Below, in pieces: positions 22,549-30,663 of a stretch of DNA of 42,742 nucleotides. Made by a program: the position numbers and the translations under genes. Positions within the stretch are counted from its first letter, which is position 1. Each line of letters starts with the position of its first letter. The notes under the pieces are model-generated. The model worked only from the letters and a program-made list of their open reading frames with translations. It searched no databases and was not told where the DNA came from. Origin of the DNA: an uncultured Clostridia bacterium (lineage in GTDB: Bacteria; Bacillota; Clostridia; TANB77; CAG-508); contig CAKPLQ010000004.1 of assembly GCA_934167685.1 (NCBI GenBank), forward strand, positions 1-42,742, in the 5' to 3' direction.

Positions 22549-23910
22549 ATGGCAAAAGCGAAGACGGTATTTGTATGTAGTGAGTGTGGAAATGAATCGC
22601 CTAAATGGTTGGGAAAATGTCCGGCATGCAATAGTTGGAATACATTTTATGAGCAAAAAATTGAAAAATATACTGAGACAAATAAGATAGAAAAAAAGAT
22701 AAATAATACGCCAAAGCCTTTAAGCAGTTATGTTGGGCAAGAGGCTAATAGAACATCAACAGGATATTTAGAATTAGATAGAGTATTAGGCGGAGGTTTA
22801 GTAAAAGGATCATTAATATTGCTTGGAGGAGAACCAGGAATTGGTAAATCTACATTGATTTTGCAATTATGTGAAAAAGTTCAAGGCGAAGGAAAAGTGT
22901 TGTATGTTTCTGGAGAGGAATCGGCTGAACAAATAAAGTTAAGGGCAGATAGGCTTGAAGTTAAAAATGAAGAGTTGATGTTTTTAGGAGAAACTAATAT
23001 AGATGTTATTAAAGATGCAATAGCTGACATGAAGCCTAAACTTGTAATAATAGATTCTATACAAACAATGTATTCAGACGAAATTACTGCTGCTGCAGGA
23101 AGTGTTAGTCAAGTAAGAGAAATAACAGCTCAAATTATGAGAATGTGCAAAGCTCAACAAATAACTACCATTATTATAGGTCATGTTACTAAAGAAGGAA
23201 ACATAGCTGGTCCAAGAGTTTTGGAACATATGGTAGATACGGTGTTATATCTAGAAGGAGAAAGATATAATACATATAGAATTTTAAGAGCTGTAAAGAA
23301 TAGATTTGGTTCAACAAATGAAATCGGAATGTTTGAGATGAGGCAAGAGGGAATGTGTGAAGTAACAAATCCATCTGATATATTGATAACGGAAAGAGAA
23401 GATAATCCATCAGGTTCTTGTATTTTGGCAAGTGTAGAAGGTACAAGACCAATTTTAGTAGAAGTACAAGCATTAACATCACAAACAGTATTTGGATTAC
23501 CCAAAAGAACTGCAAATGGTTTTGATTATAATAGATTAGCTGTTTTAATAGCAGTATTAGAAAAAAAGGCAGGATTATCACTTGGAAATCAGGATGTATA
23601 TTTAAATGTTGCAGGAGGAATGAAAATTTCTGAACCAGCAGCAGATTTAGGAATTATTGCAACAGTGGCATCATCATATAAAAATGTGCCAATCTCTCAA
23701 TCTACCGTAGTTATGGGAGAGGTTGGTTTAACAGGAGAAGTAAGACGAATAAATTTAATAGAAAAAAGGTTGAAAGAAGCAGAAAAATTGGGATTTAAGA
23801 CATGTATTATTCCGGGAAATAATAAAAAAGGCTTGAAAGATGACTATAAATTAGATATAATAGGTGTCAAGAATATAGGGGAAATGCTAAGAATACTTAA
23901 AATTAAGTAA
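22549..23910 (+). CDS. radA: DNA repair protein RadA
   Basis: This 453-residue RecA-like branch-migration ATPase/helicase aids homologous recombination. It has an N-terminal zinc finger (CSECG ... CPACNSW, residues ~10-31), Walker A GGEPGIGKST (~93-102), a Walker B VIIDSIQ segment, the RadA-specific KNRFGS motif (~250-255), and a C-terminal Lon-like domain (~290-450). GAAGGGAG lies before the ATG. disA follows 36 nt downstream, the standard Firmicutes pairing, in which RadA is known to interact with DisA. The leader contains the tandem hairpins at 22464-22530. Confidence 0.97.
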   Translation: MAKAKTVFVCSECGNESPKWLGKCPACNSWNTFYEQKIEKYTETNKIEKKINNTPKPLSSYVGQEANRTSTGYLELDRVLGGGLVKGSLILLGGEPGIGKSTLILQLCEKVQGEGKVLYVSGEESAEQIKLRADRLEVKNEELMFLGETNIDVIKDAIADMKPKLVIIDSIQTMYSDEITAAAGSVSQVREITAQIMRMCKAQQITTIIIGHVTKEGNIAGPRVLEHMVDTVLYLEGERYNTYRILRAVKNRFGSTNEIGMFEMRQEGMCEVTNPSDILITEREDNPSGSCILASVEGTRPILVEVQALTSQTVFGLPKRTANGFDYNRLAVLIAVLEKKAGLSLGNQDVYLNVAGGMKISEPAADLGIIATVASSYKNVPISQSTVVMGEVGLTGEVRRINLIEKRLKEAEKLGFKTCIIPGNNKKGLKDDYKLDIIGVKNIGEMLRILKIK

Positions 23911-23946
23911 ATAAGTATTAAAACTTTAAGGAGGTAGAGCACAACA

Positions 23947-25020
23947 ATGAGTACCGTTAAAGAAGACCCGATAGCAAAAATATTAAGAAAAATTGCCCCG
24001 GGAACGCCGATAAGAGAAGGACTTGAAAATATATTAAAAGCCAAAACAGGAGCATTGCTACTTATAACAGATAAGCCAGAAGTTATCGAAGAAGTGGTTG
24101 ATGGAGGATTTTTTATAAATGAAGATTATACTTCGTCAAAATTATATGAATTAGCCAAGATGGACGGTGCAATAGTTTTGAGTGGAGATATGAAAAAAAT
24201 TCTATTTGCAAATGCACAATTAATTCCATCATATCAAATTCCTACAGTTGAAACAGGAACAAGGCACAGAACAGCTGAAAGAACAGCAAAACAGACAGGA
24301 GAATTGGTAATAAGCATATCTCAAAGAAGAAATATAATAACAGTGTTTAAAGAAAATTATAGATATATTCTAGAAGATACGGAAGCAGTGTTAAATAAAG
24401 CCAATCAAGCTATTCAAACATTAGAAAAATATAGAAAAGTTTATGATAGTAAATTAAGCATTTTAAATGAATATGAATTTAATGATATAGTAACTTTAGA
24501 TAATGTATTAACAGTTATACAAAGAGCAGAAATGGTAATGAAGATAGTGGAAGAAATCCAAAAACAAATTTACGAACTTGGTAATGATGGCCGATTAGTA
24601 AATATGCAATTAGAAGAATTAATTGGAGGACTTGCTAAAGAAGAACTTCAAGTCATAAAAGATTATCAAGTAAATGAGATAGAGGCAGAAGAGATATTAG
24701 AACAGTTATCTAAACTAAGCCATGAGGATTTAAGAAAAGAACCAATAATCGCTAAAACATTAGGATATGAAAGTTTTGAGAATTTTGAAGAACTAGCAGT
24801 ATATCCTAAAGGGTATAGAATCTTAAGTAAAGTACCTAGAATGCCAAATACTATAGTAGAGAATTTGGTAAAGTCATTTAAATCATTCCAACATATTTTA
24901 GTTGCCGAAATAAGTGACTTAGATAATGTTGATGGAATTGGAGAAGTAAGGGCAAAAACAATAAAACAAACTTTGAAAAAGATGCAAGAACAATTTGCAT
25001 TTGATAATATATTAATTTAA
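23947..25020 (+). CDS. disA: DNA integrity scanning diadenylate cyclase DisA
   Basis: It makes c-di-AMP from two ATP while scanning DNA for branched intermediates. The 357 residues show the DAC domain (~1-140) with catalytic D-G-A (MDGAIVLSGD, ~73-82) and the ATP-contacting GTRHRTAER (~106-114). A helical linker follows, with a C-terminal HhH DNA-binding domain (VDGIGEVRAKTI, ~324-335). The octameric form is known for the family. GGAGG precedes the ATG. It shares the radA operon. Confidence 0.97.
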   Translation: MSTVKEDPIAKILRKIAPGTPIREGLENILKAKTGALLLITDKPEVIEEVVDGGFFINEDYTSSKLYELAKMDGAIVLSGDMKKILFANAQLIPSYQIPTVETGTRHRTAERTAKQTGELVISISQRRNIITVFKENYRYILEDTEAVLNKANQAIQTLEKYRKVYDSKLSILNEYEFNDIVTLDNVLTVIQRAEMVMKIVEEIQKQIYELGNDGRLVNMQLEELIGGLAKEELQVIKDYQVNEIEAEEILEQLSKLSHEDLRKEPIIAKTLGYESFENFEELAVYPKGYRILSKVPRMPNTIVENLVKSFKSFQHILVAEISDLDNVDGIGEVRAKTIKQTLKKMQEQFAFDNILI

Positions 25021-25049
25021 AATCTGATACAAAGAAAGGAAGAAAGAAA

Positions 25050-25874
25050 ATGAAGAAAGCATCAAATATAATAACAATAATAGCATTAATTTTAATTGTA
25101 GCATTAATAGGAGGAGTATCTTACGGATACTATAAAAAAGCAACAATGGAAGTTAAAAATCCAATAGTAACAATGGAAGTGCAGGATTTTGGAACAATAA
25201 AACTTGAATTATATCCAGAAATGGCACCACAAACAGTAGCAAATTTTGTGGCACTTGCTCAACATGGATTTTATGATGGACTTAAATTTCATAGAATAGT
25301 AGAAGGATTTATGATTCAAGGTGGAGATTCAAATGGGGATGGAACAGGAGCTCCAAAGTTAAGCGATTTAGGGATAGATGTAAAAGATGGTGAAGATAGA
25401 GATTATTGTATAAAAGGAGAATTTTTATCAAATGGATATAATAAAAATACTCTAAAACATAAAGAAGGTGTAATTTCTATGGCCAGAGCAGATTATACAC
25501 AACAATATTCGAAAGCATTAACAACAGAAAGTTATAATTCAGCTGGTTCTCAATTTTTTATAATGACAGCAGATAATTCTTCATTAGATGGAAATTATGC
25601 ACCATTTGGAAAAGTAATTGAAGGAATGGATATAGTTCATAATATTGAAAAAGTTGAAGTAAAAGAAGCAGATTCAAGTAGTTCTAGTGAAGATTCTTCA
25701 TCAGAAAGTGAATCAAAAGAGAAAAGTACACCTGTTAATGATGTAATAATTTCAAAAGTTTCAGTTGAAACATATGGAGTTGATTATGGAAAACCAGATA
25801 CATTAGAAACTTGGAATTATTATGATTGGGTTTATAAAACATATGGAATTAATTTAAAACAATATCAACAATAA
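25050..25874 (+). CDS. Cyclophilin-type peptidyl-prolyl isomerase, membrane-anchored
   Basis: This 274-residue prolyl isomerase has an N-terminal membrane anchor (residues 8-27), so it acts outside the membrane. The cyclophilin core has LKFHRIVEGFMIQGGDSNGDGTG (Arg and Gln of the active site, split here as FHRI and IQGGD) and S-Q-F-F-I-M (~165-170). A Ser/Glu-rich insertion (about residues 208-230) interrupts the last strand region before the D-V-I-I-S-K-V ending. It lacks a lipobox Cys. AGAAAGGAAG lies before the ATG. It may be read with radA-disA, since only 29 nt separate them, or folds exported proteins independently. Confidence 0.92.
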   Translation: MKKASNIITIIALILIVALIGGVSYGYYKKATMEVKNPIVTMEVQDFGTIKLELYPEMAPQTVANFVALAQHGFYDGLKFHRIVEGFMIQGGDSNGDGTGAPKLSDLGIDVKDGEDRDYCIKGEFLSNGYNKNTLKHKEGVISMARADYTQQYSKALTTESYNSAGSQFFIMTADNSSLDGNYAPFGKVIEGMDIVHNIEKVEVKEADSSSSSEDSSSESESKEKSTPVNDVIISKVSVETYGVDYGKPDTLETWNYYDWVYKTYGINLKQYQQ

Positions 25875-25878
25875 ACAG

Positions 25879-25921
25879 AAAAGTTGTCAATGAGAAAAAA
25901 TTTTCTTCTTGGCAACTTTTT
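25879..25921 (+). terminator. Terminator of the radA-disA-cyclophilin operon
   Basis: AAAAGTTGTCAA pairs with TTGGCAACTTTT (one mismatch), with a further A/T inner stem. Confidence 0.85.
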
Positions 25922-25930
25922 AGTATGTAA

Positions 25931-25959
25931 TTGCATTATTATGTAAAATATGGTATACT
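25931..25959 (+). promoter_or_regulatory. Promoter of the triple alpha-CTD gene
   Basis: TTGCAT (25931-25936), 17 bp, TATACT (25954-25959). An AGGCC/GGCCT mini-hairpin lies in the leader near 25970-25982. Confidence 0.65.
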
Positions 25960-26029
25960 ATAAATGATTAGGCCAAGGGCCTTATATATACGTAACTTAA
26001 AAAAATTTTTTGACACAGGAGGAATTATT

Positions 26030-26644
26030 ATGACAACAACAGAGATTAAAAAAATTAAAATCGAGGATGCTGGTTTTTCAAATAAAGCCTATAATGCTTT
26101 AGCTCGGATGGGATTAAAAAATCTCGGAGATGTTTGTGAAAAGACAGAAGAAGATTTAGCGCAAAAAAGAAGCTTAGGGACTAAAACTCTTAACATAATA
26201 AAAGAGGTTTTGGCAAGTTATGGCCTAAAGTTAAAAGACCATGCGGAAAATCATATATCTAATCTTAAATTAGATAAAAGAGTCTATAGAATGCTTATAG
26301 TTGCAGGGATAGACACAATTCCTAAGCTTGCAGGTACAACCCAATACAAATTTGAGGATATTGGTTTTGGTGCAGCTGCTATCAAGACAATAAAACAGAA
26401 ACTCAAAGAAAAAGGAGTTGACTGCGAGAAATATAAGAAACAGATAACAATAGACTCGGGATTGGATGAACTGGATGTATCTGCACGGACATACCATGCC
26501 CTAAGAAATTACAGAATAATTACAGTTCGAGACATTGTAAGACTTTCAAAGTCAGAACTGATGAGAATTCGAAACTTTGGAGAAAAGTCTGCAAATGAGC
26601 TGGATGCTGAACTGCGAAAGCATGGCTTACAGCTGAAAGAATAA
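26030..26644 (+). CDS. Protein of three RNA polymerase alpha-CTD-like domains
   Basis: 204 residues from ATG 26030 (CAGGAGG upstream; the earlier in-frame ATG at 25964 sits at the transcription start and is rejected). Three ~60-residue units (~9-68, 76-131, 144-203) follow the alpha-CTD helix plan. Unit 3 is closest: LDVSARTYHALRNYRIITVRD, then IRNFGEKSANELDAEL, keeping Arg of helix 1 and G-x-K-S-x-x-E of the UP-element/DNA-contact helix. Units 1 and 2 are more diverged (RSLGTKTL; IGFGAAAI). There is no alpha NTD, so it cannot assemble into polymerase as alpha does. It may bind AT-rich DNA or sigma/activators. Composition is richer in G+C than neighbours, like the genes at 11318 and 15778. 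Confidence 0.75.
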   Translation: MTTTEIKKIKIEDAGFSNKAYNALARMGLKNLGDVCEKTEEDLAQKRSLGTKTLNIIKEVLASYGLKLKDHAENHISNLKLDKRVYRMLIVAGIDTIPKLAGTTQYKFEDIGFGAAAIKTIKQKLKEKGVDCEKYKKQITIDSGLDELDVSARTYHALRNYRIITVRDIVRLSKSELMRIRNFGEKSANELDAELRKHGLQLKE

Positions 26645-26663
26645 TAGAGTTTTAAGTTACAAA

Positions 26664-26695
26664 AAGAGGTGACCTATGTTGATGGGTCACCTTTT
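26664..26695 (+). terminator. Terminator of the triple alpha-CTD gene
   Basis: AAGAGGTGACC pairs with GGTCACCTTTT. Confidence 0.85.
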
Positions 26696-26720
26696 AAACA
26701 TGTAATGGAAATTTGCAATA

Positions 26721-26746
26721 AAAAAAGTGGCCGAATTCCACTTTTT
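26721..26746 (-). terminator. Terminator of rpsT
   Basis: AAAAAGTGG/CCACTTTTT; the stem touches the rpsT stop codon. Confidence 0.8.
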
Positions 26747-27011
26747 ACGCAATAGCTGCATTTAATTTCTTAGATAGACTAGATTTTTTTCTAGCAGCTG
26801 TATTTTTTACGATTACACCTTTTGTGCAAGCTTGATCAATTTTCTTTGTAGCTTCTGCAAATAAAACTTTTGCTTCTTCTACTTTTCCGGCTGCAATAGC
26901 TTCTTCAAATTTCTTAACAGCTGATTTATATCCAGTTTTTATCATATTATTTCTTAATGTTTTTTTCTCAATAATTTTAACTCTCTTTTTTGCTGATTTA
27001 ATATTTGGCAT
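26745..27011 (-). CDS. rpsT: 30S ribosomal protein S20
   Basis: 88 residues, the normal length. The basic start MPNIKSAKKRVKIIEKKTLR, the helical body with N-N-M-I-K-T and the ending KNTAARKKSSLSKKLNA are diagnostic for S20, which binds the 5' domain of 16S rRNA. GAGGAGG precedes the ATG, with a consensus promoter at 27057-27085. Single-gene unit. Confidence 0.98.
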   Translation of the reverse strand: MPNIKSAKKRVKIIEKKTLRNNMIKTGYKSAVKKFEEAIAAGKVEEAKVLFAEATKKIDQACTKGVIVKNTAARKKSSLSKKLNAAIA

Positions 27012-27056
27012 GTTTGATGCACCTCCTCTTGGTAAAAATAATCTATAACGTGTAAC

Positions 27057-27085
27057 ATTATATCATACAAGTTTTGATTTGACAA
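27057..27085 (-). promoter_or_regulatory. Promoter of rpsT
   Basis: Minus strand: TTGTCA (27085-27080), 17 bp, TATAAT (27062-27057). Confidence 0.75.
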
Positions 27086-27113
27086 GAGATAAAGCGAAAA
27101 TTTCGCAAAAATA

Positions 27114-27142
27114 TTGCACTAGCTTGAATAATATGGTATAGT
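27114..27142 (+). promoter_or_regulatory. Promoter of the rpiB-tagO-hslO-ppaC operon
   Basis: TTGCAC (27114-27119), 17 bp, TATAGT (27137-27142). Confidence 0.65.
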
Positions 27143-27186
27143 ATTAAATGTAGAAAAAGAATAAAAACACAAGAAAGGTGAGTGAT

Positions 27187-27636
27187 ATGATGATAGCAAT
27201 AGGAAGTGACCATGGAGGGTACAAATTAAAAGAAGAAATAAAAAAGTATTTAGAAGAAAAAGAGATTGAATACACTGATTGTGGCACATTTAATGAAGAA
27301 AGTGCAGACTATCCGGAGATAGCAAAAACAGTAGCTTTACAAATACAAGATAAACAATGTGATAAAGGAATATTAATATGCCGTTCAGGAATTGGAATGA
27401 GTATAGTAGCAAATAAATTTAAAGGAATAAGATGTGCAAAATGCAATGACGAAGAAGAAGCAAAATTTTCAAGAATGCATAATGATTCAAATATATTAGC
27501 ATTAGGGGCTGACTACACAGATACAAGTAAAGCAATAAGAATTGTAAGAATGTGGATCGCAACAGAATTCGAAGGTGGAAGACATCAAGAAAGAATAAAA
27601 ATAATTGAAGAAATAGAAAATGAAAATATGAAATAA
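27187..27636 (+). CDS. rpiB: Ribose-5-phosphate isomerase B (RpiB/LacAB family)
   Basis: It interconverts ribose 5-phosphate and ribulose 5-phosphate in the pentose phosphate pathway; cytoplasmic. ~149 residues. GSDHGGYKLK at the N-terminus binds phosphate/substrate, the catalytic Cys is in ICRSGIGMSI (~67-76), and R-M-H-N-D-S-N-I-L-A-L-G follows. The start is ATG 27187 (or 27190), since AGGTGAG ends at 27181; the GTG at 27178 overlaps the ribosome site. Sugar specificity within the RpiB/LacAB family cannot be fully fixed, but the linkage to housekeeping genes favours RpiB. Confidence 0.93.
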   Translation: MMIAIGSDHGGYKLKEEIKKYLEEKEIEYTDCGTFNEESADYPEIAKTVALQIQDKQCDKGILICRSGIGMSIVANKFKGIRCAKCNDEEEAKFSRMHNDSNILALGADYTDTSKAIRIVRMWIATEFEGGRHQERIKIIEEIENENMK

Positions 27637-27652
27637 TGGAGGCCAAATTTAA

Positions 27653-28753
27653 ATGTGGGGGAATATAGCAATAGCATTTTTATTAGCATTTATAGTATCA
27701 TTTATGGCTACGCCATATACTATAAAAATTGCTACCAAAATTGGTGCAGTTGATGTGCCAAAAGACAAAAGAAGAATGCATACTAAAAAGATGCCTAAAT
27801 TTGGAGGACCAGCAGTAATAATAGGTTTTTTAGTATCAATGGCTTATTTATTGATAGTGATGAGTATTGAAGGAAGTATTGATTTATTTACAGAGCAAGA
27901 ATATGGAAAAAAACTTTTAGGTTTATTATTAGGAATAGTAGCAATTGCAATTACAGGGGTTTTAGATGATACAAAAACATTAACTTGGTGGCAACAATTA
28001 ATAGGACAAGTTGTTGCAGCAGTGATAGTAGTTGCATTTGGGATAAGAATAGAACATTTGGATATTCCATTTTTATATAGAGTGGGATTAAACGAAGTAT
28101 TTTCCACAATTGTTACTATTGTGTGGATTGTAGGAGTTATAAATTCAATAAATTTAATTGATGGACTAGATGGATTATCATCAGGAATATCATTAATATC
28201 GTGTATATCACTATTAATTATATTTTTAATGAATGATTCACCGATGATTGCAACTATAATAGTTACAGCAATGAGTGGAGCACTAGTAGGTTTTTTACCA
28301 TTTAATTTTTCACCAGCAAAAACATTTATTGGTGATACAGGTTCAAACTTTTTAGGATTTATGCTAGCAGTAGTATCAATACTAGGAGTTGCAAAAACAT
28401 ATACAGCGGCAGTAATTGTTTTACCAGTAATAGTGTTGGGATTACCTATATTTGATGTTTTATTTGCAATAATAAGAAGAATAGCTAAAGGAAAATCTAT
28501 AAAAGCCGTATTTAAGCCAGATAAAGGACATTTGCACCACAAACTAGTTGCAAAAGGATTTACGCAAAAACAGGCAGTATTAATATTATACGGTTTAAGT
28601 GCATCGCTTGGAATGTTTGCAATAATATTATTTGATAGTGGAATTTGGAAAGCATTATCATTTTTACTAATGATTATTGCAGCAGTTGCAATAGGATATA
28701 GAAATTTTATAAAAGAAAAAGAAAAAAAGCCAAAACTAATTGATAATAAATAG
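27653..28753 (+). CDS. tagO: Undecaprenyl-phosphate GlcNAc-1-phosphate transferase (TagO/WecA type)
   Basis: This 366-residue polytopic membrane enzyme starts wall polysaccharide or teichoic acid synthesis by moving a HexNAc-1-P onto undecaprenyl phosphate. Around ten membrane helices are visible. Family motifs are GVLDDTKTL (the Mg-binding DD), NLIDGLDGLSSG, FIGDTGSNFLGF and the C-terminal HLHHKL loop (H-x-H-H). GGAGG lies 13 nt before the ATG. It is 16 nt after rpiB and 12 nt before hslO, so it is operon-linked. The exact amino sugar is not shown by sequence. Confidence 0.93.
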   Translation: MWGNIAIAFLLAFIVSFMATPYTIKIATKIGAVDVPKDKRRMHTKKMPKFGGPAVIIGFLVSMAYLLIVMSIEGSIDLFTEQEYGKKLLGLLLGIVAIAITGVLDDTKTLTWWQQLIGQVVAAVIVVAFGIRIEHLDIPFLYRVGLNEVFSTIVTIVWIVGVINSINLIDGLDGLSSGISLISCISLLIIFLMNDSPMIATIIVTAMSGALVGFLPFNFSPAKTFIGDTGSNFLGFMLAVVSILGVAKTYTAAVIVLPVIVLGLPIFDVLFAIIRRIAKGKSIKAVFKPDKGHLHHKLVAKGFTQKQAVLILYGLSASLGMFAIILFDSGIWKALSFLLMIIAAVAIGYRNFIKEKEKKPKLIDNK

Positions 28754-28765
28754 AAGGGAGAAGCG

Positions 28766-29650
28766 ATGAAAGACCAAATAATAAAATTTTTAGCTTATGA
28801 TGAAAAAATCTCAATTACATGCATATCTACAACAAATTTAGTAGAAGAAGCTAGAAGAATTCATGACCTAAGTCCATTAGCAACAGCGGTAATGGGAAGA
28901 ATATTAACGATAACTGCACTCATTGGAGCCGATATGAAAAACGAAACAGATAAATTAACAATACAAATAAAAGGAAATGGACCAGTAGGAAAAATAGTTG
29001 CAGTAGCTGATAATACACCAAAAGTAAAAGCATGTATAACAGAGCCACATGTTGAATTACCATTAAATGAATTTGGTAAATTAGATGTAGGTGGAGCAGT
29101 TGGAAACGAAGGATTTATAAATGTAATAAAAGATATTGGATTAAAAGAACCATATATAGGAATAAGTCCATTAATGTCAGGTGAAATTGCAGAAGATTTT
29201 GCAAATTATTTTCAAACATCAGAACAAAAGCAAACAGCGGTTGCATTAGGAGTATTAGTGGATAAAAATGGAGTACGTTCAAGTGGAGGTTATATAATAA
29301 GTCCAATGCCAGATGCAACAGATGAGGAAATATCAAAAGTAGAAAAGGCAATATTTGAAGCAGGTGCAATATCAAGAATGCTAGATAATAATTTGACACT
29401 TGAGGAAATTGCCAAAAAAGTTACTGGGGACAAAAAAGCAAAAGTAATAGATGCCTCAAAAGAGCCTAAATACGAATGTGAATGTAATAAGCAAAGATTT
29501 GCAGATGGATTAATGACACTTGGCAAAGAACAATTGACTGAATTAATTGAAGAAGATGAAAATGCAGAAATTAAATGTCAATTTTGTAATAAGGTTTATA
29601 ATTTTAATAAAGAAGAATTAGAAGAAATATTAGAAAAGGTAGGTAAATAA
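28766..29650 (+). CDS. hslO: 33 kDa redox-regulated chaperone Hsp33
   Basis: This 294-residue cytosolic holdase is activated by oxidation. The N-terminal fold includes DLSPLATAVMGRILT and GGYIISPMPDAT. The C-terminal zinc switch is C-E-C (YECECNK) with C-Q-F-C (KCQFCNK) about 30 residues on, the four Cys that release zinc on oxidative unfolding. AAGGGAG lies before the ATG, and the stop is one base from the ppaC start. Confidence 0.97.
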   Translation: MKDQIIKFLAYDEKISITCISTTNLVEEARRIHDLSPLATAVMGRILTITALIGADMKNETDKLTIQIKGNGPVGKIVAVADNTPKVKACITEPHVELPLNEFGKLDVGGAVGNEGFINVIKDIGLKEPYIGISPLMSGEIAEDFANYFQTSEQKQTAVALGVLVDKNGVRSSGGYIISPMPDATDEEISKVEKAIFEAGAISRMLDNNLTLEEIAKKVTGDKKAKVIDASKEPKYECECNKQRFADGLMTLGKEQLTELIEEDENAEIKCQFCNKVYNFNKEELEEILEKVGK

Positions 29651-29651
29651 T

Positions 29652-30569
29652 ATGGAAGAAGTAATAGTATTTGGACACAAAAGTCCTGACACAGACACAA
29701 TCTGTTCAGCAATAGTAATGGCAGATTTACAAACAAAATTAAAAGGAGAAAAAGTTATTCCTTGTAGATTAGGGGAAATAAATGAAGAAACTAAATTTGC
29801 ATTAAAAAAATTTAAAGCTGAAGAACCTAAATTAATCGAAAAGGTAGAACAAGGACAAAGAGTAATCTTAGTAGACCACAACGAATTTTCTCAATCAGTA
29901 GAGGGAATAGAAAATGCCAAAATAGAATCAGTAGTTGACCATCATAGAATAAACAATTTTGAAACAGCAGAACCACTATTTTATTATGCTCAACCAGTTG
30001 GATGCACATCAACAATATTATTTGAATTATATAAATCAAATAATATTGAAATAACAGCTCAAATGGCAGGGTTAATGTTAAGTGCAATAATATCTGATAC
30101 ATTATTATTAAAATCTCCAACAACAACAGAAAAAGATAAAAAAGCTTTAGAAGAACTTGCTAAAATAGCTGATGTAGATGTAAATATCTATGGCTTAGAT
30201 ATGTTAAAAGCAGGAACAAATCTAGATAAATACACAGAAGACGAATTAATTCGTTTAGACGCTAAAAAAATAGAAAAAGAAGATATTAAATATGTTATTG
30301 CTCAAGTAAATACAGTAAGCATTCCAGATGTATTAAAAAGAAAAGCAAAAATTGAACAAGAAATAAACAAAGAAATTTTAGCAAAAGGTTTAAGTTTATT
30401 TGTATTTGTAATTACAGACATTGTAAATAGCAATTCAGAAGCTATTGTTTTAGGAGATAGAGTAGATGCAATATCAAAAACTTATGAAGTAAATGATAAT
30501 ATTGCAGTTATGCCAGGAGTTGTTTCTAGAAAGAAACAAATACTTCCATTAGTAGAGAAAAATATATAG
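29652..30569 (+). CDS. ppaC: Manganese-dependent inorganic pyrophosphatase (DHH family)
   Basis: It hydrolyses PPi to 2 Pi and so drives biosynthesis; cytoplasmic. 305 residues. Mn ligands are visible in FGHKSPDTDTI (H, D, D), VDHNEFSQS and VVDHHRIN (DHH). The C-terminal DHHA2 domain ends with the substrate-binding R-K-K-Q-I-L-P. It is the last gene of the operon before a strong terminator. The family II length of about 305-310 residues matches. Confidence 0.97.
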   Translation: MEEVIVFGHKSPDTDTICSAIVMADLQTKLKGEKVIPCRLGEINEETKFALKKFKAEEPKLIEKVEQGQRVILVDHNEFSQSVEGIENAKIESVVDHHRINNFETAEPLFYYAQPVGCTSTILFELYKSNNIEITAQMAGLMLSAIISDTLLLKSPTTTEKDKKALEELAKIADVDVNIYGLDMLKAGTNLDKYTEDELIRLDAKKIEKEDIKYVIAQVNTVSIPDVLKRKAKIEQEINKEILAKGLSLFVFVITDIVNSNSEAIVLGDRVDAISKTYEVNDNIAVMPGVVSRKKQILPLVEKNI

Positions 30570-30581
30570 TGAACGTATTGT

Positions 30582-30612
30582 GAAAAAAAGTCAAAAATCT
30601 TGACTTTTTTTC
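30582..30612 (+). terminator. Terminator after ppaC
   Basis: GAAAAAAAGTCAA pairs perfectly with TTGACTTTTTTTC around AAATC. Confidence 0.9.
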
Positions 30613-30663
30613 TATTTAAGTATATACTCTTACTCGAAAGAATAAAATGATAAAGAGGTAAAA

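Noticed and set aside
22313..22555. Longer minus-strand ORF reading back through the radA leader
   Set aside because: It translates the hairpin repeats on the opposite strand. A strong ribosome site marks the true start at 22312.
25964..26029. Upstream ATG for the triple alpha-CTD protein
   Set aside because: It lies at the predicted transcription start and lacks a ribosome site; ATG 26030 has CAGGAGG.
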